Assembly: GCA_034687125.1 (NCBI GenBank)
Contig: JAQGBZ010000445.1
Coordinates: 1-47,324, forward strand
Origin: Neelides folsomi
Taxonomy: Eukaryota > Arthropoda > Collembola > Neelipleona > Neelidae
DNA length: 47,324 nt
Direction: 5' to 3'
Notes under the pieces: model-generated
Told to the model about the DNA's origin: nothing
Seen by the model: only the letters and a program-made list of their open reading frames with translations
Databases searched by the model: none
Translations under genes and position numbers: made by a program
Part shown: in pieces, positions 34,855-44,466 of the stretch
Position numbering within the stretch: position 1 is the first letter of the stretch
How the letters are laid out: each line of letters starts with the position of its first letter

Positions 34855-37242
34855 TTTGAAACACTCAATTCCTCCCGACTACATATTGATTCACAAACAC
34901 TTTCCCCAAAACTCAGCTAAATAACTAAAATAAATCAAAAATTAAACATGAACTTTAGTTAATTAACATGAACTTTATACGATTTATGTCCCAAAAATGA
35001 AAAAACAGTGTCATTTATTTAACAATTTTTATTTTATCAAAACCAGCGTCAATTTATTTAACTAATGCCGGTTTAATTTAAAAGTATTTAAACGTCAAAA
35101 TGATTTAAATCAATTGCCATATACTGATATACATAAACTTATGTATAAGAAAATTATCTTGAATTTATTGAATATAAGAATTGCAAATATTGACAATATT
35201 ATATTAATTAAAATTGATTGTTGAAAGTAAGTTAAGCTGATTAAAAATTGTTAAGTTTAAATCTTGATTAAAACCAAGATACGTATATTTAAATTAATGG
35301 CAGTGGAGGTTTTGGATGGCGCGTGTGTTCTTGTCCGCACCAACCTGAAGACTGAACAGAATTTCCCTTTACACAGAAGGAGATTCAGAGATTCAAATAC
35401 CAAACCGTGGAAGTTGCCTTTGAAGCTTTAACCAATTTCTCCCACACAAGAACTCCAGAGAGATTCAAATCCGACCAAAAAATCACTTTGATTTCCTTTC
35501 CCTTTTTATCGCCCTTTTAATCAAATATTTTAAAAGGTCCATTTAAGAATATAAAAATAATTATTCCGCCCACATAAACTTACATTAAAAACCATACTGA
35601 CTTCCATTACTTTAATAAACAATCAATGTAATTTTATTCATTTTGGGTTTGCAATAGATAATAGTAAAGATAATAATAAAAAAGAATTCATAAATAAAAT
35701 AACGTTCATAAATAATATTCATAAATACTATAATGTTCATAATGCTCATAAATATTTGTAAAAGTTCATAAATAATCAATGCAAGGTTTGATGAAGCAAA
35801 ATTTGGTTTTGTGCTGCAGCGAACGCCACGGTCATCGCCAACAAAGGTTGACTCAACGCATAAATTCATGATTTGGCCAAAATGGAGACAAATAGGAAAT
35901 GGAAATTCCTTCTGTTGCACTTTTACAATGTTTTGTTTTATAAACAAATTATAATCTTTTAAAACATTCTATTTGGTATAAAATATAATAAATATAGAAT
36001 AATATTCTATTTAATTTTAAATATACTAAATATAAAAAATTCCCATTTAATAATTATTATGTATTTTCTGTATTTATCATCATTCACTCAATCTTGTCAT
36101 TTAAATGGAGTGGAATAAAAAAAGTTTAAAAAAGTGGCGACGTGAAGTGGCAAGTTCCGTGACCCCAAATGTTGTCCTTTGCCCTCCATCAATCTTCCCT
36201 TCTTTTACATATACCACCTTAAGTACAGAGATCTGTATGTAGAGAGATGTTTCTCCAGACCCAAAGTGGAATAAATACATTATAAAGTGAATGAATGAAT
36301 TTCCGTACGTTCGAAAAAGGTGATAAGCTCACAACAAGAACATCACTAAACTCCAAACTTCTCGCTCGATGCTTACCATTGCACTTTTTTTAAACTCCCA
36401 GAGATCCAAATTTCCAAATCGGAATAATTTACTCATAGACATAAAACTCACATGGTTCAATTACTAAGATTATAAAGAATTTTCAAAATCCTATACACCT
36501 TATATGAAGATATCTTATATAAATATACAGATATTTACATACAGTGCTGATATTCTAATATACCAAATTTAACTATATTTTATACATAGGTACAGATGTG
36601 CAGATCTTGTATTTTAAATTGTACACTTTAAAGAGTAAAAAATATGGCTAACTAGGGGTAAGTGGAAATGCAGAATTTTAAATTTTTTGTTCTTTTTAAC
36701 ATTAAAGTTAAAGTGGGATTTTGGGGAAATGGAACGATTAGAATCCAAGTGAATGTTTTTACCAGAACTGAACATTCAAATTGATAAAAACAGAAGAAAC
36801 AGACAGAGATTCATTTGACATGGTTAGTTAGCCCAAAGCTAACTAAAACTCTTCTTATAACTTTGTGTGTTAAATGGGAAGTCTGGTCTTTTGAAAAACC
36901 GTCTCATGTCTTTAGTCTTTTCAGAGTAGGCCAACGAGGAAAGTTAATCCCAATGGTTTTCAAGCTTCAATGACCCGCCTGCATCCACACATATTTTTTC
37001 AAAGGTCAATAAAACATAAAAACGTTCTCACATTTTCATATCTTTTTTCATTAACTTTTACGAGATATTCCAATATAAACTTTTTCCTATCTCACAATGT
37101 ACGAATTCCATCAGTGGGATTATATGCGTAAAGAATGGAAATTTTGGCATGTGTATTTAAGGCTATTTAATATGAGAATTTTATTTGTACATATTTAGGA
37201 TTTATAGGAAGATCTATATAACTGTAATAGTACTTAAATATG

Positions 37243-37376
37243 TATATGGGAATTTGGTATATGAGAATTTCCTATACGGGAATTTCCTATATGGGAATTT
37301 GTATATGAGAATCTCGTATATAGGAATTTTGTATATAAGAATTTCATATATGAGAATTTCTTATATGGGAATTTTT
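37243..37376 (+). repeat. Minisatellite, nine 15-bp units
   Basis: Nine diverged tandem copies of TATATGRGAATTTCN (one is 14 nt). Because the unit is five codons long it opens an ORF of repeating YMRIS/YMGIF type, which is a by-product of the repeat. Confidence 0.85.
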
Positions 37377-38027
37377 TGAGTCTGAGACGGATGGAATGGA
37401 AAGAGAGTGAAATGTCAGACGGAGTTGAAATTGGGTCGAAGTCGTAATTGGAGTGAATTAATGGGAATTTGGAACTCGCGTCTCTTCCCCGGTAAAATCA
37501 TCCTCTAATTAATATCTATTGCCATTCATTAACCTCTTAATTCCCTTTCCCTATCTTCTAATACTTTTAGTTCATAATGTTCAAACTCTTTTATTTTTAT
37601 GACTCACTTTCGTGTCAAAAATAGTCCAAATGGGTTAAATGTTGAGAAAGGCTCAGCTAACTATTAGAGAACATTTATCCACTTTTGATAATTAAAATGG
37701 TTTAATTATTAATTCAATTAATTCAAAATTAAAGTTAAACTAATTGAATTTTTTAAAATTTCTTTTATTAAAAATATTATTCACAATTAATTAAACTAGA
37801 AGGTTGGCATTTCCAATTACATTGTATTTTATTGTTTGAAATGCTGAGTATTTTGTTTAATTGAATGGATTTATTCAAATGTTCTCAATTTCTCAATGAG
37901 AACAAAATTAGAATGAAATCGAATGGGGAAAAGGAAGAGTTATCCCCAAAATGTGTTTTGGGGTTTTTTGGGTGTCGCTGAGGGGTTCTGGTCGAATTGG
38001 TGAGATTCTTCTGGTAAAGAGATAAAA

Positions 38028-38171
38028 ATGTCTGAACTCGTCGGATCTCTCCACACGTTTGAGGAAAATAGCGGGAATATTGAGATTGAAAGGTTCTCCG
38101 GGGAATTCGGAGGTTTCGAGCGATGTAAAAGTCTGTTTCGGGTTTTAAACCAATTCATTCGACCGAATTAG
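38028..38171 (+). CDS. Possible small ORF (47 aa)
   Basis: An ATG in good context (AAAAATG) opens 47 codons reading MSELVGSLHTFEENSGN and on to a TAG, in a patch of lower AT content. There is no signal peptide, TM helix or known motif. An overlapping 72-codon ORF exists on the minus strand. It may be a small protein, part of a longer spliced exon, or chance. Confidence 0.2.
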   Translation: MSELVGSLHTFEENSGNIEIERFSGEFGGFERCKSLFRVLNQFIRPN

Positions 38172-38501
38172 TCCGAATCTCCGAATAACCCAGCATTTCC
38201 GAGCTGTGGAAAATGTCTTCAGGAATCCCCCACATGAAACTGATTCAGGAGATGTAAATGGAGGAATTGGAGTTTAATAAGAAAACATCAGACTGAATTT
38301 TCCTGGGGATTTTACGCATAGTGAAGTTTATGGGAACCAGAAGGACATTCAAAAACGCCCACAGGAAAAAATACATGTTCGACAGAACATTTAAGTTCAA
38401 ATCCTAACAAAAATCCTCGATTAAACATGTGTTCAATATTTGACCTTAAAATGCTTCACGGACTCCAGGAAATAAATCAAGTCTTAAACACGCTAAATTT
38501 T

Positions 38502-38554
38502 AAAAATATCTTCTTTGTTGTATAAGTTATACAAATACAACAAAGATATTTTTT
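38502..38554. repeat. Imperfect hairpin around TACAACAAAG
   Basis: Left arm about 38502-38523 and right arm about 38534-38554 pair over about 18 bp with one small bulge; the stem includes ATACAACAAAG and its complement. It lies upstream of the ADAMTS gene. Confidence 0.55.
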
Positions 38555-40388
38555 GTGTTTAACTATTGTACAAAATCATTAAATATTTAAACTCTTAAAA
38601 TCAAATTAAAATTTAAGATTTAAACCATGTTAAAGTTAAAATGATTAAAATGTTTAAATTTTTAAAACTTATCTTAAGTTGTTAAGATCGGCTCGGTTAC
38701 TTTGATTTAATTTTAATGTTGATCTGAAGTGTTAATGATAAAATTTTGCAAGCTATTACAAACAATATTGTTTGTTGGATTATTTGGATTACATAAAAAC
38801 AGTTTTCCCATCTGCTCTGAGTTTGTTTGAAATCAACAGAGACGTTTATTCAATGGCCCCTTTGGATTTATTACTCCGCGGATCGCATAGAAATCCTTCT
38901 GTTCTTTTCCTATAGTCTTTTGTACACTAATACCACAGTACACAGAACATCTCAAGATTCACTTAAATATATTACAAAGAGATTTTATATGATATACTTA
39001 TTTTTATGTGTATTATATCTGTATTTAGTTTAAATATAAAGGATCTTTGGAAGTTCTTTTAAGGAAAGATGAAAGATCTGAATGACCCGTAATGTGAAAC
39101 CTTTAGATCAAATTACACATTTATCATACAAACGAATCACTCAAAAGAAAAGGATCACTCAAAAGAAAATTTTCTCTGCTCAACATCTTTCCAATTGCTT
39201 ATTTATCATCAGATGACGCAGCCAATTACTCGCAGTTTGATCCGTGAAATTGCAATTAACACGCTTTTAATGGCTTTACCACATTAAAAACTTTTTTACA
39301 TGTGAAAACACAATTTAATAAATTCAACCCATTGTAATATTGTATACAATTAATGATATTTTATCATTGTTTTATCATTTATCTTATGTATTTATTTGTA
39401 TGTAATAGTAAATGCTATCAATTGCATTTTAAGCATTTGTATTTTGTCTTAACTGACATTTTTCTCATTGCATTGTCGGCTTAAAGATTTTTCTAATTGT
39501 CGATTTAATAAACTTTTAAGTAAAAAAGGTATATTGGATTAACAAGACAGTTTTGAAAAAACGTAAAAACGTAATGGTTTGGAGATGAAATAGTGTTGGT
39601 TACATTCATCATGTTGTTAATCATCGTCTCCATCACTCAATTTTATAATGAGATTTCTAAAGGGGGAGTTTCCGCTTTTTTGTCCTTTTTTCCAAAGTTC
39701 CTTCCTCACCTTCTTTTTTTACCTTCGGGAACGTGTGAAGCGTCGGGTGGAATACTTAATACATTTTTGACCAAAAACCATATTAAATATTTACCATATA
39801 CATATTATTATCCATATATTCATTATTTACTTATTTAATAGACATCATAGATTACATAATAATGGATATGAGATATCATAATGGATATAATGATAAGTAA
39901 TGTTCGATAGATTGTAATAGGAATATTATAGGTAGAATATTATAATTATAAATTACGTCAGAATTCGTAACCCGCATGCGAATTATTTTAAAATTCCCAT
40001 TCCAATTTGATCTTATTTATCATGACATTGAAAAGCTGTGAATTGAGTAATTTGTGGAGGAAGTTAATGATTGTAATTCAGAGCGGGATTTGATGTTTCT
40101 TTTCATTCTTCTCCTTCTCTCCAGGTTCCAGACGCCTCACAACCAAAATCCAAGAACATCAAATTGCTTTACATTCAGAACGTGAATTTAATAATTCAAT
40201 TCCCTCCATCTAAATTACACACCTGCCATTCGCACCTTCACATCTTACTTGATTAAAGGGAGAAAAAGTTTAATTAGATTCTGATTAAAATTCTACCTGA
40301 CGGATATTTTATATGAATTTAATTCAAATTAAGTTAATTAATTCCAATCCTTTCCATTTGCTACATCAAATTAAGTTTTCGACATAAA

Positions 40389-40426
40389 ACTATCACTGAT
40401 ATATGAAATAATGTATCAGTGATAGT
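40389..40426. repeat. Perfect 13-bp inverted repeat
   Basis: Arms ACTATCACTGATA (40389-40401) and TATCAGTGATAGT (40414-40426) flank a 12-nt spacer. It lies about 220 bp before the 23-bp element of membrane copy 3 and could be a hairpin or a dyad binding site. Confidence 0.65.
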
Positions 40427-40643
40427 AAGATAGATAAAAAAGATAAATAAAATATAGACGTTTCTATGAAAAGTATGCAGATATATGAATTTATATAATG
40501 AGAAATGAAGATGTAAATACATGTAAGGTAAGATAGATAGATATATCTTATCCATTTCATCTTTATATCTTAAACCATAGTACAATATGTTCATACATCC
40601 CTAAATAAGCTCTAATATTCATTTAAAACAAAAGGGTAGGGCT

Positions 40644-40666
40644 CTATTATTGGAAAAGTGAAAGCT
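40644..40666 (+). promoter_or_regulatory. 23-bp element shared with membrane copy 2
   Basis: Identical over 23 bases to 9522-9500 on the minus strand (starts CTATTATTGGAAAAGTG, ends AAAGCT). It precedes membrane copy 3 by about 90 nt. Sequence identity stops abruptly on both sides, which suggests a conserved functional site rather than a recent large duplication. Confidence 0.55.
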
Positions 40667-40753
40667 AACCCTTTTTTCAATTTTGTTTTACAAATATGCA
40701 ATTGTATACAAAATTATATTTGATACATTTCAAAATTTCTTATTTATCCTTAA

Positions 40754-41731
40754 ATTGAAATTTTTCCGGTTGAAAATATTAATGAAGAAGATGAAACCGA
40801 TGAAGAACCCGAAGAGTAAGAAATTTATTTTAATATTTTATTTACTATTGATATCTTAATTCATATTTTATTTATTCGAGATATCCATTTACGAACAAAA
40901 TTTATTTATTATTCATATATCTAAAACCAATAATAATAATCTTTATTCTCATTATTCCTTTTTAGCATTCAAATTGAAGCCGATCGTGCAGGTAGGGGAA
41001 TGATAATGGGATTTACGATGGTTGTCTCATTTCTCCTCTATGCTTTCGCGATGAAAAGGTACCCATTATATAACCTAATTTTTATATATTAATAAGTACA
41101 GAGTATGGTATTAAGACAGTTTTTACCAACAGTTTTTGGTGTGTTTCTGCTTTTATTGGTATTAATTATAAGTGAGTAGAATAGAAAGTTTAATTAAAAA
41201 CTTTAATTTATTTCAATGTTATACCATATTTTTGATTAATAGTTAAGATATTCATTCAATATTTATTCTAATACTCAAATGTACCTAATAAAAAAATTCA
41301 AAATTCAAAATAATATTCCTCTAATAAAAAATGATTCTTGTTAAATGCAAATTTTCACTAAATTTTCAGCTTTTTTATTTAATTCAGTTCGTGATTTTGA
41401 CCAATAAATGCATAATTAATTGAATCGTACGTAAAGGTGAATTAAATGAAGATATAAAAAATTTATGACTGTGAGATGTGAAATGTTTATTGAGGTTTCT
41501 TATAAGGGAAACCTCAGCAAGGTGGAGAAGTCTGAATGTTCCGAAAATGGACTTTCAATTGGAGGGAGTCTCAACATCAAACTCCGACTTTCCTTCACTC
41601 TTTTTAAGGTCACAAAGATTGAATTGGAAAAACTTTTCCCATCCTTAGAATCCTCTCGTGATGTTGATCAATTTACATTAAAAACAACTTGTCACTTCTT
41701 TTATGACATTAAAGCCAAATGGTCTTTTTAA
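40754..41731 (+). CDS. Small acidic single-pass membrane protein, copy 3 (start unresolved)
   Basis: Recognisable exons: one ending at 40815 (IFPVENINEEDETDEEPEE; the frame is open only from 40754), 40966-41058 (ADRAGRGMIMGFTMVVSF and on through the TM helix), possibly 41133-41171, and 41452-41731, which ends KAKWSF. All junctions keep phase 2, as at the first intron of copy 2, and FPVENINEEDETDEEPEE parallels FPIPQIDQDNLEEDENVEE there. The C-terminal part (about 95 aa, with ENG and FF..IK in similar places) matches the post-TM domain of copy 2 loosely. No in-frame ATG was found where MPD would be expected, and a TAA lies at 40751. Either a short upstream exon was missed or the start has been lost, making it a pseudogene. 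AATAAA at 41853-41858 may end the transcript. Confidence 0.5.
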
Positions 41732-42383
41732 CATCGTCATAAATTAGATAAAACTAACCATTTACATACAAAGATAACATTTGATTAATTTGTTTAACGT
41801 TTTTATTTAACATGAAAATTCAAAACATTTTAAACGTTTTTACAATAGCTTAAATAAACAATTAAATTAATAATCAATAACAAAAATTTTTTAGAAATCC
41901 ATTAATAATTAAATTATAAAAATTGACAATTCTGGATTTTAATTAAAGTTTAATCTTAAAAAAACGACAGCTTGAATGTATAAAAAGGATTTAACTAACA
42001 TTAACCATATGTTAAACAAAGATTAAATGATGTCAAAGGTCACTAATTAATTTTGTGCAATCTTTCCATTGTTGTAGTAAGCAAATGGACAAAGTGTGTT
42101 TTCTTATCTTGAACGTGATTAGTTGTTCAGCTCTGTTTGGGAGTTTGTGAGTGGGAAGGAAAACTCAAACAGTTGAGATCTTGACCCTGAGAATGAAAAT
42201 TATATTAGTGAAGGTTCATCTTTATGAGATCTTAATGATGTAGGAGGAACAAAAAAGGTGTAATGTTTATTGTTATAATTTCAACAGAGCTTTCACAGAA
42301 ATTCTAAAATATTCAACAGCTTTTTATTTAATATTTAAGTTTAATTTAAGTTTAATAAAGTTTAATTTATGAGAGATTTTTAC
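41732..42383. other. Convergent 3' region, membrane copy 3 / homeodomain-like gene
   Basis: About 650 nt with two likely poly(A) signals: AATAAA at 41853-41858 (+) and 42328-42323 (-). A less AT-rich stretch at 42050-42250 holds no ORF of note. Nothing else was recognised. Confidence 0.4.
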
Positions 42384-43739
42384 CTAAAAACTGTCTTCTG
42401 ACCTATCATCAAAGTTTTGACTTGATTCTAAACACAATTGAGCCAAAGAGGTCAATTCTTCATTGAGAGTCGGAGGATTGACAGCGTTGATTAATTCCAA
42501 GGCTTCTCGAAATTCAATTTCCATTTGTTCATCATCCACGTAGTTTAGTTCAATATTTGAAAGGGTCGGATATTCAAATTCCTCAGTTAGTCTTTCAGAC
42601 AAATTTTGATCCAATTCAGGTAAAGAATTTTGAATGTCTGTGAGGTAACTGTGAAAATCTGGTAGATAATTTTGAAGGCCTGGTTGAAGATTTTGAAGGT
42701 CCGGCTGAAGATTTTGATGATCTGGTGGGTAATTTTGAGGCTCGTGGTCGGGGAGGATTTTTCCAATTTCAGGATTTTCAATACACAACATGGAGGGTTT
42801 TTCAATGTCGGTTAAGTTTTGAACGTCTGGCACGGGTAAAGAATTATGAATACAAGGAATAGATTTTTGAATGTCCAGCGAAGGACTTTTAATTCTTTCT
42901 GGAGCGGACAGAATTGTAAGATCGATGACGGAAATAACGGATGGAGCTTTTTCTCCATAAATGCTCGTAAGGGTCGGAGGTTTATCGGACTCGTCGGAGT
43001 CGTCGTCGGGAATTTCTTTACAGGATGAAAGTGAAATTTCAGGATACAAAATTGGCATTCCTTCAAACTCCGTCTCATCTGAAATAAAATCATTTAATTA
43101 AAATCAAAATTGTACATAATTTAATTAAAAAATAATAGATATAATAGGTAATAATAGGTCACACCGATTAATGACTGAATAATACAATTAAATAACCCAC
43201 AACAAGGTAGTTAGTCTTTGTTTACAATTTAATTTAAATACAATAAAATTAATGAATTTACCATCTAAGCTGATATCAATGACCTCGATCTCTTGAACTG
43301 TGATCGTAGATTTAATTCGGTTCTTTGCCTTTGGTTTTGTTTTCCTGTTTTGGAACCAATATGAAAATACTTGGAATTTATCGTGAAAGAGTTGGATTTC
43401 CCTTTTCACATTCAACAATTCATTTGCCAAGTGGTTCTCAAAAGTCAAAGGCCCTTGGACAACTTGAGGTCTTGACAACTTTTTTATTTTCTCAAACTTC
43501 ATCTCTTCTTCCACTTCGAAAAATTCACGAAGCTTTTGGCTGATTGTGGCTGCAAAGAAGGTAAATAATCAATAGGAATAATTAATAACAAGAACATTAA
43601 TGACAATAATAAATTAAAGTTGAAATTAAACGTTACTTTCTAACTTTGTAAATTACTGATGTACATTACCAATAATTAGAATAAATAAATATAAATGTGG
43701 TTAAATTAAAAATAGTAGACAGATAAACTTACGATTCAT
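42384..43739 (-). CDS. Divergent homeodomain-like protein with heptapeptide repeats
   Basis: Three exons (43739-43733, 43549-43262, 43078-42384) join in frame to 329 aa. Exon 1 codes only ATG AAT C; an internal Met in exon 2 is an alternative start. Residues 50-80 contain QVFSYWFQNRKTKPKAKN, close to helix 3 of a homeodomain (W48, F49, N51 and a basic tail kept), but there is one extra residue before WFQNR and helices 1-2 are hard to align, so the domain is very divergent. The C-terminal 230 residues are acidic and Pro/Asn-rich, with about six copies of a seven-residue unit like DLQNLQP (DNA 42600-42740), as in an activation region. It would be a nuclear DNA-binding regulator if the homeodomain folds. 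AATAAA at 42328-42323 (-) follows the stop. Confidence 0.6.
42600..42740 (-). repeat. 21-bp coding repeat (heptapeptide units)
   Basis: About six degenerate units encode DHQNLQP, DLQNLQP, GLQNYLP, DFHSYLT, DIQNSLP and ELDQNLS within exon 3 of the homeodomain-like gene. The three best-kept units are adjacent at 42680-42740. Confidence 0.75.
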
Positions 43740-44466
43740 TTAAATGGTTTGCTTCGTTAATTGCAATTCGTTAATCTTCTCAATTAAATTCAAAGGAAAA
43801 TGTTTAATTTGGGAAAACTAGAAAGTGAAAATGAAGAAAAAGAAAAGCAAGTTCTTAAGATGAGCCAAATCGCCACCTTGTGGTAACGGAAGCATTTAAA
43901 TAATATACAATATTTCATTTAGAGGCCGCTAGGAAAAGTGTTATATTTCCCCACCCACGCCCATGGTATCGTACATTTGAATACTTTATTTAAGACAATG
44001 CAATGTGAGATTACAGTAGCATAATTAAGATTCTATTAACTTTTAATAACTACAGATATTAATTTATTTATGTACAATCAATTCTTCTTCAATTAACATA
44101 CAGAACCTTATTTAGAATAAAATATTTATATCAAATTTTGAAAACTATTAAAAGAACAATTGGAAATGAGCAACAAAATAGAGTAATTATAAAATTAAAC
44201 TATTAAATATATCAGTTACGAATAATGAATATTACGAAAATAAATATCACAATTTAAATGAATGACTTAAGTATTTATATTATTCTTAGAATATAATTTA
44301 AATTAAGTTACAATTCCAAACTAAAATAATGAAAATGAATGATAAAAATTACTTTTTGTAAATAAATAGCGTTGTAAGCCAAAAGTTAATATTTCAATTG
44401 AGTTGAATTGTTAAATTATTTCAATAACCATTTGAAGATTAAAAAATTACATTGTTAATGATTAAT
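43740..44466. promoter_or_regulatory. Divergent promoter region, homeodomain-like (-) / Cys-rich secreted (+)
   Basis: About 730 nt between the starts of two divergent genes. A less AT-rich patch at 43850-43980 lies just upstream of the homeodomain-like gene; the remainder is very AT-rich. No specific site was recognised. Confidence 0.4.

Larger units (their letters stand above)
34855..40753. promoter_or_regulatory. 5.9-kb gene-poor region upstream of ADAMTS
   Basis: No convincing protein gene was found. It must contain the ADAMTS promoter and possibly 5' non-coding exons; less AT-rich patches at 35290-35500, 36110-36400, 37380-37520 and 37950-38240 are candidates for exons or enhancers. A 47-codon ORF (38028-38171, +) lies in the last of these. 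Also present are a 15-bp minisatellite (37243-37376), two hairpins (38502-38554, 40389-40426) and the 23-bp element at 40644-40666. Confidence 0.5.

Noticed and set aside
35612..35947. 111-codon minus-strand ORF
   Set aside because: Low-complexity Ile/Phe/Tyr-rich sequence typical of chance ORFs in AT-rich DNA; no splice support.
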